A DNA stretch of 64,000 bases from Actinoplanes derwentensis (GTDB taxonomy: Bacteria > Actinomycetota > Actinomycetes > Mycobacteriales > Micromonosporaceae): the NCBI RefSeq assembly GCF_900104725.1, contig NZ_LT629758.1, positions 4,726,501-4,790,500 of the forward strand, written 5' to 3'. Positions within the stretch are counted from its first letter, which is position 1; every line of letters starts with the position of its first letter. The translations under genes were made by a program, and so were the position numbers. This document shows, one piece after another, positions 55,031 through 63,274 of the stretch. The notes beneath the pieces were generated by a model. It did no database searches and was not told the origin of the DNA. It worked only from the letters and a program-made list of their open reading frames with translations.

Positions 55031-56392
55031 ATGACCATCCCCAGAAAGCGGAAGTGGTGGGCCGCCCTCGTGGCGGCTGCCTGTGCCGGGGTTGCGGCGC
55101 TGGCCGTGGCGCAGCCGGCTCAGGCCGCTGCCGGGTTCACCGTGTCGGGTACGCAGATTCTTGAAGGTAACGGGGCGCCGTTCGTGATGCGTGGGGTCAA
55201 CCACGCGCACACCTGGTATGCCAGTCAGCTCAGTTCGCTCGCCAACAGCAAGGCGCTCGGGGCGAACACCGTGCGGGTGGTGCTGAGCAGCGGAAACAGG
55301 TGGACTCGTAACGACGCCGCGGACGTGTCGAATGTGATCAGTCAGTGCAAGGCCAACAGGTTGATCTGTGTGCTGGAGGTGCACGACACGACGGGGTACG
55401 GGGAGGAGGCCGCTGCCGCCACGCTCGCGCAGGCCGTCGACTACTGGATCTCGATCAAGAGTGCGCTCGACGGGCAGGAGAACTACGTCATCCTGAACAT
55501 CGGGAACGAACCCTACGGCAACACCAACGCCGCGGGCTGGGTCGCCGACACCAAGAGTGCGATCACCCGGCTGCGGGCGGCGGGATTCGCGCACCAGATC
55601 ATGGTGGACGCGCCGAACTGGGGTCAGGACTGGTCGTTCACGATGCGGGACAACGCGGCGTCGGTGTTCGCGACTGATCCGAATCGGAACGTCGTCTTCT
55701 CGGTGCACATGTACGGGGTGTTCGACACGGCTGCGGAGATCACCGACTATCTGGGGCGGTTCCGGAGTGCGGGGCTGCCGCTGGTGATCGGCGAGTTCGG
55801 GCATCTGCACTCGGACGGCGACCCGGACGAGGACACGATTCTGGCTACCGCGCAGCAGTACGGCGTCGGCTATCTGGGCTGGTCGTGGAGCGGGAACGGG
55901 GGCGGCGTCGAATATCTGGACCTGGTCACCGCCTTCAACCCGGCGCAGCTGACGACGTGGGGGCAGCGGCTGTTCAACGGGGCGAACGGGATCAAGGCGA
56001 CCTCGAAGGAGGCGACGGTCTTCGGAGGAGTCCAGCCGTCCTCACCTTCGTCGTCGCCCTCGCCGTCGACCAGCACGCCGCCGGCCACCGCCGGATGCAC
56101 CGCGACCTATGCGGCGACCGGCTCGTGGCAGGGTGGTTTCCAGGGAGCCGTCACGGTGAAGGCGGGCAGTTCGGCCATCACCGCGTGGACCGTGAACTGG
56201 ACCTGGCCCAACGGGCAGCGGTTCACCAACTCCTGGAACGCGACGGTGACCACCTCCGGAGAAGTGGTCACCGCCAAGAACGCCGCCTACAACGGCAGCC
56301 TGGCCGCCGGTGCGTCGACCAGCTGGGGCTTCACCGCCTCGTGGACCGGCACCAACAACGCCCCGGCGACGGTGAGCTGTACCGCGGCGTGA
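55031..56392 (+). CDS. Secreted beta-mannanase-type GH5 glycoside hydrolase with CBM2
   Basis: A 453-residue protein with a signal peptide ending near AQAAAG (about residue 33). The GH5 domain (about 36-330) has MRGVNHAHTWY, GANTVRVVLS.G..WT, ICVLEVHDTTGYGE, acid/base Glu160 in NIGNEPYGN and nucleophile Glu255 in LVIGEFGH; this pattern is that of GH5_8 endo-mannanases. A Ser/Pro/Thr linker leads to a C-terminal CBM2 (about 355-453; GCTATYAATGSWQGGFQG, conserved Trp). It degrades mannan/hemicellulose, with cellulose anchoring. The ribosome site AGGAGAAGAG is good. Confidence 0.9.
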   Translation: MTIPRKRKWWAALVAAACAGVAALAVAQPAQAAAGFTVSGTQILEGNGAPFVMRGVNHAHTWYASQLSSLANSKALGANTVRVVLSSGNRWTRNDAADVSNVISQCKANRLICVLEVHDTTGYGEEAAAATLAQAVDYWISIKSALDGQENYVILNIGNEPYGNTNAAGWVADTKSAITRLRAAGFAHQIMVDAPNWGQDWSFTMRDNAASVFATDPNRNVVFSVHMYGVFDTAAEITDYLGRFRSAGLPLVIGEFGHLHSDGDPDEDTILATAQQYGVGYLGWSWSGNGGGVEYLDLVTAFNPAQLTTWGQRLFNGANGIKATSKEATVFGGVQPSSPSSSPSPSTSTPPATAGCTATYAATGSWQGGFQGAVTVKAGSSAITAWTVNWTWPNGQRFTNSWNATVTTSGEVVTAKNAAYNGSLAAGASTSWGFTASWTGTNNAPATVSCTAA

Positions 56393-57826
56393 TCATTCGA
56401 GGGTGAACGTGGCGTCGGCGTTCGCGGTCGTTCCGCTCAGCGCCTGCACATACAGCAGGTTGCTGGAGTGGCGGATGTATCGGCCGGGGTAGTTCTGCGA
56501 CTCGAACGACACCCCGGCCGAGGACGCGAGCCCGGTACGCCGGAAGAAGCTCGCGTCACCGGCGAACGTCGACGTCCCGTCGTTCTTCTCCACCCACACC
56601 TCGAAGTTCTTGTGGCGCAGGTAGTAGCCGGGGAAGTTGGTCGACTCCAGGGACACCGTGCCGGAACCGGTGAGCCCGGTGACGATCCGGAACTGCGAGT
56701 CGGCCAGCGGCGCCACGTTCGCTTCGATCCGGGCCCGGTACTCCCAGTGGCGCACGTACGAGGCCGGGTTGTTGTAGCTGGCCAACCGCACCGGGGTGAC
56801 ACCGTCGGGCACCGGGATCCCGAAGTCGGGGGTGCCGTCGGCCTTCCAGTACAGCTTCTGAATCCGGGTCCGCCGGTTCGGATCGTTCAACGGATCGCCC
56901 GAGATGTCGCGATAGCTCCGGTCGTGGTAGACCAGGATGTCGCTCAGCCCGTCCTCGGAGACCGTGAACGAGTTGTGTCCCGGACCGTATTGACCAGTCG
57001 AGGAGTTCGATACGAAGACCGGGCTGGCGTTCTTCACCCACGACGACGCCGACAGCAGGTTCGCCGATGAAGAAGCCGTCAACAACCCCAACGCATAATT
57101 GGCATCAGTAGCACTGGCCGAGTACGACATGAACACCTTGCCGTTGCGCTGAATGACCGATGGCCCTTCATTGACGGCGTAACCGACCTTCTCCCAGGCG
57201 AGCGTGGGCACCGCGATCCGGGTGGGCGCGCTGCTGAGCGTCCACGGGTTCGACATCGAGGCGAGGTAAAGATTGGAGTTGGTGGCGATGCCCGATTCGG
57301 ACTGCGCCCACGCCAGGTAACGGGTGCTACCGACCGTGAACGTGGTGGCGTCCAGCGCGAAGCTGCTCCACGGGGTGGTGATCTGGCCCTTCTCGGTCCA
57401 GGTCGCGGTCAGCGCGTTGGTTCCGGTGCCTTCGAGCACGTACATCCGGATGACCCAGACGTCGTTGGTGGCTCCGGCGGCGAAGTACACGTACCACTTG
57501 CCGTTGATGTAGTGGATCTCCGGGGCCCAGATGTGCGCGCCCATGACACCACTGGCGTGCTTGGTCCAGATGGTGGTCTCGGCGGCGGTGGCGAGGCCCT
57601 GCAACGTGGTGGCACGCCGCATGACGATCTTGTCGTACGCCGGGACGGTCGCGGTGAAGTAGTAGTACCCGTCGGTGTGCCGGTAGATGTGCGGGTCGGC
57701 GCGCTGGGCGGCGATCGGGTTGGTGTAGTTGACGGCCGGTGCGGCCTGGGCGGGGCTCGCGGGTGCGACGAACAGACCGGTGAGCAACAGGAGTACGGCG
57801 GTGGCTCGCCACCACAGGCGCTGCAT
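56393..57826 (-). CDS. Secreted GH43 glycosidase with C-terminal AbfB (CBM42) domain
   Basis: A 477-residue protein with a signal peptide (to about ASPAQAAP). The GH43 beta-propeller has Asp44 in QRADPHIYRH, the second Asp in ALDATTF and acid Glu in VNEGPSV, the three catalytic carboxylates. The C-terminal third (about 345-477) is an arabinofuranose-binding AbfB repeat: VRLASYNNPASYVRHW, LESTNFPGYYLRHKN and FESQNYPGRYIRHS. It is likely an arabinofuranosidase or arabinan-active enzyme. ATG 57826 has GGAAGGGG at a better distance than ATG 57832. It ends adjacent to the GH5 stop. Confidence 0.9.
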   Translation of the reverse strand: MQRLWWRATAVLLLLTGLFVAPASPAQAAPAVNYTNPIAAQRADPHIYRHTDGYYYFTATVPAYDKIVMRRATTLQGLATAAETTIWTKHASGVMGAHIWAPEIHYINGKWYVYFAAGATNDVWVIRMYVLEGTGTNALTATWTEKGQITTPWSSFALDATTFTVGSTRYLAWAQSESGIATNSNLYLASMSNPWTLSSAPTRIAVPTLAWEKVGYAVNEGPSVIQRNGKVFMSYSASATDANYALGLLTASSSANLLSASSWVKNASPVFVSNSSTGQYGPGHNSFTVSEDGLSDILVYHDRSYRDISGDPLNDPNRRTRIQKLYWKADGTPDFGIPVPDGVTPVRLASYNNPASYVRHWEYRARIEANVAPLADSQFRIVTGLTGSGTVSLESTNFPGYYLRHKNFEVWVEKNDGTSTFAGDASFFRRTGLASSAGVSFESQNYPGRYIRHSSNLLYVQALSGTTANADATFTLE

Positions 57827-57949
57827 CGGCATCCCCTTCCTGGGACTGATTGTCGCCGATGTTAACGCTCACTTTTGGAGTGTCAAGGTTTCCGGAGTGT
57901 TGCTCATCGATTTCCTCAGCCCGGGTCGGTGGAAGCCGATGAAGGCTGA

Positions 57950-59470
57950 GTGATCCGGAGTGGTTCGTTACGTCATGACCCGGTGCTCGCCGTGGCCATC
58001 GCCTGGACCCTGGTCGGCTCGGCGCTCTTCGTCGTGTTCAACGGCAACCCGGACTTTCAGGTCAGCACCTTCTGGATCTTCCAGCCGCCGCTCGACGCGT
58101 TGTTCGCCTTCGCATCGTGGCGGGTGTCCCGGATGGCGACCGGCGCGGGCCGGCGGTTCTGGCGGATCCTCACCGTCGCCGGAGTCCTGTTCACGACCGG
58201 CGACATCACCCAGTCCCTGATCTCGCTGGGGCAGCACGACAACTGGTCCACCGCCGGCGGCCCCGTCCAGTCGGCGTGCTTCGCGGTCGGGCTCGGGCTG
58301 GTCGTCATCGCCATGCTGATCCACCCGCACGCCGGCCGCAGCGGACGGGATCGGGTCGCGTTCTGGCTGGACTCGGCAACCGTACTCGTCGGCGGCGCCG
58401 TGGTGACCTGGTGTTTCGCCATCAGCCCGGCGGACATGCGGACCAATCCGGTCGGCGCGCTGGCCGGTGCCGCAGTGGTGCTGACCTCGGCGTTCGCGGC
58501 GGTCAAGATGATGCTCAGCGGTAACGCGCCGATGCACCGCAACGCCGCCCTGCCGATGATCTTCGCGGCGATCGTGAACGCCACCGGAGTCTTCGTGGCA
58601 CCCACCGCCGACACGTCCCTGCCGGCCTACGTCTACGTCATCCGCTTCCTGCCGTCGCTGCTCATCGCGGTCGGCCCGCGCGTGCAGGAGGTCACCGCCC
58701 GCTTCGACGAGACGGCGTTCGGGGCGCGGCGCCGGAAACCGTACAGTCTGCTGCCGTACGGCTCGATCTTCGTGGTCTTCGTCGCGATGATCGTGGTCCT
58801 GCCGGAGGAGCGCGACGACGCCCGGCTGTGGGGCGCGGTCGGCGGCCTCGGCATCATCGTCGCCATGGTGGTGGCCCGGCAACTGCTCGCCTTCCACGAC
58901 AACAAACGCCTCATCGAAAAACTCGACAGCACCCTCACCGAGCTGCGCGAACACCAGGACCGGCTACGCCGTCAGGCCCTGTTCGACGACCTGACCGGCC
59001 TCGCGAACCGCAACCATTTCCGCGAGGAGGTCAGCACCGCCCTCGAACACGCCGAACCCGGCACGGTGTCCCTGCTGCTCGTCGACCTGGACGGCTTCAA
59101 ATCCGTCAACGACACCCTCGGCCACGCCGCCGGCGACACCCTGCTGGCCGGGGTCGCCGAGAAGCTGCGGTCCGCGGTCCGCTCCGGCGACCTGCCGGCC
59201 CGCCTCGGCGGCGACGAGTTCGGCGTGCTCCTGCGCGACTGCGACCACCGCGACGCCGAACACACCGCCCAGCGGATCCTGCAGGCCCTGACCGTCCCGA
59301 TCCCCATCGACGGCACGCCGGTCCGCGCCAACGCCAGCATCGGCGTCGCCTGTTCGGAGGCCGGCGACGACATCCGGACGTTGCTGCACGCCGCCGACAC
59401 CGCGATGTACGCGGCGAAACACAACGGCAAAGGCACCTGGATGCGCTACGACCACAGCATGGCTTCTTGA
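57950..59470 (+). CDS. Membrane-bound diguanylate cyclase (GGDEF)
   Basis: A 506-residue protein. About 320 residues form eight to ten predicted membrane segments, followed by a short coiled linker and a GGDEF domain (about 340-505). The active-site loop LGGDEFGVL is intact, with FDDLTGLANRN at the domain start, and an inhibitory I-site RSGD lies five residues before GGDEF. So it should make c-di-GMP with product feedback. There is no EAL domain. The signal sensed by the membrane part is unknown. Confidence 0.9.
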   Translation: MIRSGSLRHDPVLAVAIAWTLVGSALFVVFNGNPDFQVSTFWIFQPPLDALFAFASWRVSRMATGAGRRFWRILTVAGVLFTTGDITQSLISLGQHDNWSTAGGPVQSACFAVGLGLVVIAMLIHPHAGRSGRDRVAFWLDSATVLVGGAVVTWCFAISPADMRTNPVGALAGAAVVLTSAFAAVKMMLSGNAPMHRNAALPMIFAAIVNATGVFVAPTADTSLPAYVYVIRFLPSLLIAVGPRVQEVTARFDETAFGARRRKPYSLLPYGSIFVVFVAMIVVLPEERDDARLWGAVGGLGIIVAMVVARQLLAFHDNKRLIEKLDSTLTELREHQDRLRRQALFDDLTGLANRNHFREEVSTALEHAEPGTVSLLLVDLDGFKSVNDTLGHAAGDTLLAGVAEKLRSAVRSGDLPARLGGDEFGVLLRDCDHRDAEHTAQRILQALTVPIPIDGTPVRANASIGVACSEAGDDIRTLLHAADTAMYAAKHNGKGTWMRYDHSMAS

Positions 59471-59482
59471 AAACCCCCTTTT

Positions 59483-59574
59483 CTGGTACGCCTACCGAAC
59501 GCCGGCCGCATCCACCGCGCGAGGAGATCCCGGCACCGGGCCGCCCCGCGACCGCCGGGCCGAATGCGATGGTC
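59483..59574 (-). repeat. Dispersed intergenic element, copy D
   Basis: The reverse orientation copy: TCTGGTACGCCTACCG at the start, CACCGCGCGAGG core and GCCGGGCCGAATGCGATGGT at the end. It follows the GGDEF gene. Next to it (59597-59640) is a related inverted unit of the second family, as at copy C. Confidence 0.75.
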
Positions 59575-59596
59575 ACCGACGGTCCCGTCCCCTTTC

Positions 59597-59640
59597 AGCG
59601 TGGACAGTTGAGGTTCGATGCGCACCCGAACTCACCACGC
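59597..59640. repeat. Inverted-repeat unit of the second family
   Basis: GCGTGGACAGTTGAGGTTCG is mirrored by CACCCGAACTCACCACGC, giving a stem about 18 bp long with mismatches. It is similar to the units at 9088 and 43728 and probably terminates the convergent GGDEF and MFS genes. Confidence 0.5.
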
Positions 59641-59670
59641 TTCCGGGACCGCGAGCGTCTCGATCTGCCG

Positions 59671-61104
59671 CTATTTCGCGGTGTGCAGCGTCGGGGACAC
59701 CTGGGCGGCCAGCAGGACCGCCGCCCCGCAGAGCGCGACCAGGGCCCAGCCCGGCCGGGTCGCCGCCGCCAGCCCACCGGGTGCGACCTCCGCGAGCAGC
59801 CCACCCGCGAGTGCCACCCCGAGCGCCGCTCCCACCTGGCGCGACGTCGAGGCGATCCCGGCGGCCACCCCCGCACGAGCCGGCGGCAGGCCGCTCACCG
59901 CGGTATTGGTGATCGGCGCGTTCGCAAAACCGATCCCGACTCCGAGGAACAGGTAAGCCACCAGCAGCATCACCATCGGGGTCCGGTCACCGAGCCCGAT
60001 CAGCAACGCTCCGCCGATCATCGTGGCCGTCCCGGCGATCCGCAGCGGCAACCGTGGCCCGACCCGGCCGACCAGCATCCCGGACAGCGGCGCGAACACC
60101 ATCGCGGCCAGCGCCATCGGCAACGTGACCACACCGGCGGCGAGCGGGCTCATCCCGCGTACCTGCTGGAGATAGAGGGTGCCGAGCAGCAGGGTCACGT
60201 TGAGCGCGACGAACATCGCCACCGCGCCCCCGACCGCCGCCGCGAACGCCGGCCGCCGGAACAGTCCGAGGTCCATCAACGGTTCGGCACGCCGGGTCTC
60301 GACCCGGGCGAAGGCGCCCAGCACGGCGGCGATCACCGCGTACCCGGCAAGCAGGCTTGGTGCTGTCCAGCCCCACCGCGGACCCTCGATCAGAACGGCG
60401 ACCGTCGCACCGACCAGCATCGTCAGCAGCACCTGTCCGGGCAGGTCCAGACGGCGGGCCCGCGGCGACCGGGACTCCGGCACGAACCGGAAGGTCAGCA
60501 CCAGCACGACCGCGACGATCGGCAGGTTCGCCCAGAACACGGCCCGCCAGCCCAGCCCCCCGATCAGCGCTCCGCCGAGCAACGGCCCGGCCGCCATGCT
60601 CAGCCCGAACACCGCCGCCCACACCCCGATCACCCGGGCCCGTTCCCGCGCATCGGTGACCGTACCGACGACGATGGCCAGGGCCACCGGAGTCAACATC
60701 GACGCACCGACCCCTTGCAGCGCACGGGCCGCGACCAGCGCACCGATCGACGGCGCCAGCGCGCACGCCACCGACCCGGCCGCGAACAGCACCAGCCCGA
60801 TCCGGAACACCCGGCGCCGGCCGATCCGGTCCCCCAGCGCCCCCGAGGTGATCAGCAGGCTGGCCAGGACGAGGGTGTAGGCGTCGATCGCCCATTGCAG
60901 GTCGGTGATCGCCAGCCGCAGCTCCCCACCGACCGACGGCAGCGCCACGTTGACAACGGTCGTATCCAGCCCGACCAGGAAGATGCTGGTGACACAGATG
61001 GCCAGTACCGTCCGTCGCCGCACGCCACCGGTCGTCAGGTCCGGCCGTCGCCGCACGTTGTCAGTCGTCAGGACCGGCCTCTGCCGGGCGCTATCAGTCG
61101 TCAT
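59671..61104 (-). CDS. DHA2-family MFS drug exporter
   Basis: A 477-residue exporter with about 14 helices: FLVGLDTTVVNVALPSVG (motif D1), LGDRIGRRRVFRIGL (motif A) and GVGASMLTPVALAIV (motif C), as in EmrB/QacA proton antiporters. Its N-terminus carries two 33-bp repeats (RPVLTTDS.., RPDLTTGG..). Its ATG at 61104 overlaps the possible ATG of the divergent XRE-cupin gene; an inverted repeat TTGCG-N5-CGCAA (61148-61162) sits in the shared region. Confidence 0.88.
   Translation of the reverse strand: MTTDSARQRPVLTTDNVRRRPDLTTGGVRRRTVLAICVTSIFLVGLDTTVVNVALPSVGGELRLAITDLQWAIDAYTLVLASLLITSGALGDRIGRRRVFRIGLVLFAAGSVACALAPSIGALVAARALQGVGASMLTPVALAIVVGTVTDARERARVIGVWAAVFGLSMAAGPLLGGALIGGLGWRAVFWANLPIVAVVLVLTFRFVPESRSPRARRLDLPGQVLLTMLVGATVAVLIEGPRWGWTAPSLLAGYAVIAAVLGAFARVETRRAEPLMDLGLFRRPAFAAAVGGAVAMFVALNVTLLLGTLYLQQVRGMSPLAAGVVTLPMALAAMVFAPLSGMLVGRVGPRLPLRIAGTATMIGGALLIGLGDRTPMVMLLVAYLFLGVGIGFANAPITNTAVSGLPPARAGVAAGIASTSRQVGAALGVALAGGLLAEVAPGGLAAATRPGWALVALCGAAVLLAAQVSPTLHTAK
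61031..61096 (-). repeat. 33-bp tandem repeat at the exporter N-terminus
   Basis: Two 33-bp units (61031-61063 and 61064-61096), with a partial one before, encode an 11-residue repeat of the type RPVLTTDSARQ. Confidence 0.85.
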
Positions 61105-61147
61105 GCCGCAGATCGTCGTCGCCACCGCCCCCACCGGCCGAGACTTC

Positions 61148-61162
61148 TTGCGAAGACCGCAA
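61148..61162. promoter_or_regulatory. Inverted repeat in the XRE-cupin/MFS divergon
   Basis: TTGCG-AAGAC-CGCAA lies 9 nt upstream of the XRE-cupin GTG start and 44 nt upstream of the exporter start. It is a candidate operator for the XRE-cupin regulator. Confidence 0.55.
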
Positions 61163-61171
61163 ACTGCTCGA

Positions 61172-61750
61172 GTGGAACCCACACTGCGCCGACTGCTCGA
61201 CGACATCGGCCCCCGTCTGCACCGGATCCGCCAGGACCGCGGCCTGACCCTGGAGGAGCTGGCCACCTCGACCGGCATCTCGGTGAGCACGCTGTCCCGC
61301 TTGGAAGCCGGCAAACGCCGCCCGACCCTGGACCTGTTGTTGCCGCTGGCCGGCACCTACCGGATGGCCCTGGAACAGATGATCGGCGCCCCCCTCACCG
61401 GAGATCCGCGGATCCACCTGACTCCACATCACCGGCAGACCCGCACCCGCCTGGACAGTGTGGTGATCCCGCTGACCACGTACCCCGGCCGCCTGCAGGT
61501 GTTCAAGCAGATCCTCAGCCCGACCACCGAACAGCCGACCCTGGTCACCCACCCCGGTCACGCGTTCTTCTACGTGCTGGCCGGAACCGTCCGCCTGCTG
61601 GTAGCCGACGAACAACGACTGCTCAAGCCCGGCGAAACCGCCGACTTCGACGCGGGCCTGCCACACTGGTTCGGCCCCGCGGACAGCTCACCCGCCGAGG
61701 TCCTGCATTTGTTCGGCCCCCACGGAGACCGTTTCAATCCCCGTCCCTAA
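61172..61750 (+). CDS. XRE-family regulator with cupin sensor domain
   Basis: From GTG 61172 the product has 192 residues; an ATG at 61103 is in frame. N-terminal HTH: RLHRIRQDRGLTLEELATSTGISVSTLSRLEAGKRRPTLDLLL. The C-terminal cupin has THPGHAFFYVLAGTVRLLV and LLKPGETADFDAGLPHWF, a double-stranded beta-helix that could bind a small ligand. Divergent to a DHA2 exporter, it is probably its ligand-responsive regulator. Confidence 0.85.
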   Translation: MEPTLRRLLDDIGPRLHRIRQDRGLTLEELATSTGISVSTLSRLEAGKRRPTLDLLLPLAGTYRMALEQMIGAPLTGDPRIHLTPHHRQTRTRLDSVVIPLTTYPGRLQVFKQILSPTTEQPTLVTHPGHAFFYVLAGTVRLLVADEQRLLKPGETADFDAGLPHWFGPADSSPAEVLHLFGPHGDRFNPRP

Positions 61751-61816
61751 CGGCCCCGCCTTCAGCCATCCCGCCGATCCCGCCCGGCTCATCGCGTCTC
61801 TTTGTCTCCTGCCGCT

Positions 61817-62365
61817 TCACACGATCGCGGGGCCGAAGGTGTCCGACATGGCGGCTACCCCCAGGCACATCAGCGGGCCGGGGAACGCCTCGTCGACGTC
61901 GGCCAGGTCGTGCCACTGCTGGACCACCGGATCCGGGGAGTGCCGGCGCAGCGAGCGCAGGCCCGGCTCCGGAATCCGATGACCGGCTGCCCGCAGCATC
62001 GACGCGACCCCGTCGAGCAGGTGACGGACCGCGGCGGCGAGATTGCCCGGGGCACTGTCCGGTCCGGGCAGCGCGTGTTCGGTGACCCAGGCGGCCAGTT
62101 CCGGCCCGGAGACCACATGGCCCGGAACCCCGGACCCGTGCGTCCGCCCGTAGACCACCAGCGACGTGGTCTGCACCAGCACCTGATGAACCGGAAACCG
62201 ACTGGGCAGAACGATCACCGGATGAGTCGGCGCGAGCAGGATCGCGGCGCGCAGGGTGGCGACCCTCCAGGAGCCGGTGTCCCCCGCCGCGACCTGGTCC
62301 GCGTACTCCCAGATACTTGGCACCGAACGATCTTGACGACCCGAAACGCCCTGGTCATCGGCCAT
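61817..62365 (-). CDS. Hypothetical protein
   Basis: A 182-residue soluble protein starting MADDQGVSGRQDRSVPSIWEY. It contains LLAPTHPVIVLPSRFPVHQVLVQTTSLVVYGRTHG and no recognised motif; no signal peptide. It is divergent from lexA with an 83-bp gap. It could be a regulator or structural protein; nothing in the sequence decides. Confidence 0.55.
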   Translation of the reverse strand: MADDQGVSGRQDRSVPSIWEYADQVAAGDTGSWRVATLRAAILLAPTHPVIVLPSRFPVHQVLVQTTSLVVYGRTHGSGVPGHVVSGPELAAWVTEHALPGPDSAPGNLAAAVRHLLDGVASMLRAAGHRIPEPGLRSLRRHSPDPVVQQWHDLADVDEAFPGPLMCLGVAAMSDTFGPAIV

Positions 62366-62448
62366 CGGGCCCGGCCCCGCGTCCCCCGAACGTGCGGTTT
62401 CCGGTCACGATTCGTACATCTGATCTAATCATGGGGTAAGGTGCGGCG

Positions 62449-63225
62449 ATGAGCATCGACAGCGGTGCAGACCCCCGCCCACCCCTGACCGATCGCCAAC
62501 TGCGCGTCCTCACGGTGATCAGGGATTCGGTCCGCGACCGTGGCTACCCACCCACCGTCCGCGAGATCGGCGCGGCTGTCGGCCTGATCTCCCCGTCGTC
62601 AGTCTCCTACCAGCTCGGCGTCCTGGAGAAACACACCCTGATCCGCCGAAGCCCCAACAATTCCCGAGCCGTCGAGCTACTCCCCGCCGCCGACGCGTTC
62701 CTGACCCGCCCCACTCCGGCGCCGGACTCTCACACCACCGGACTGCACACCTCGGAAAACCCTGGCGCTGACTTCCGCAGCCCGGCCAATCGCACCGCTG
62801 ACTTCCTGCACCCGGGCCACCGCACCGTGCGGCTCCCTGTCCCGGACAGCCGTCTCGTCACCGTGCCGGTGCTGGGCGCCATCGCGGCCGGCGCGCCGAT
62901 CCTGGCCGAGGAGCACGTCGAGGACTACCTGACCGTCTCCGCGTCGATGGTCGGCGGCGGCACCCTGTTCGCCCTCAACGTCAAGGGCGACTCGATGATC
63001 GACGCCGCGATCTGCGACGGCGACGTGGTGGTGGTCCGCCGCCAGCCGGTCGCCGAAAGCGGCGAGATCGTCGCCGCCATGCTGGACAACGAGGCGACGG
63101 TGAAGGTCCTCCGCCACCGAGACGGCCACACCGAGCTACTCCCCCGAAACCCGGCCTACCAGCCGATCCCCGCCGACAACGCCACCATCCTCGGCAAGGT
63201 CGTCTGCGTCCTGCGCCGCCTCTGA
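62449..63225 (+). CDS. lexA: LexA-type SOS repressor with long linker
   Basis: A 258-residue protein. The N-terminal winged helix (LTDRQLRVLTVIRDSVRDRGYPPTVREIGAAVGL.SPSSV) binds DNA. The C-terminal S24 peptidase domain has cleavage site Ala147-Gly148, Ser182 in GDSMID and Lys219 in ATVKVL, so self-cleavage is possible. The linker (about 85-130) is long, rich in His/Asn/Ser. No canonical SOS box (CGAAC-N4-GTTCG) lies in the 83-bp upstream gap, so it may be a LexA paralogue with different DNA specificity rather than the housekeeping LexA. Confidence 0.85.
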   Translation: MSIDSGADPRPPLTDRQLRVLTVIRDSVRDRGYPPTVREIGAAVGLISPSSVSYQLGVLEKHTLIRRSPNNSRAVELLPAADAFLTRPTPAPDSHTTGLHTSENPGADFRSPANRTADFLHPGHRTVRLPVPDSRLVTVPVLGAIAAGAPILAEEHVEDYLTVSASMVGGGTLFALNVKGDSMIDAAICDGDVVVVRRQPVAESGEIVAAMLDNEATVKVLRHRDGHTELLPRNPAYQPIPADNATILGKVVCVLRRL

Positions 63226-63274
63226 CCCAGCCCGAGACACAGGCCACATCACCCTGAAGCGGCAGGGAAGCCGG

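Noticed and set aside
58828..62085. A 1085-codon open frame on the plus strand across the GGDEF and exporter genes
   Set aside because: Arg/Pro/Gly-rich composition and no motifs; it is a high-GC shadow running through the GGDEF gene, the exporter and the XRE gene, all of which are clearly real.
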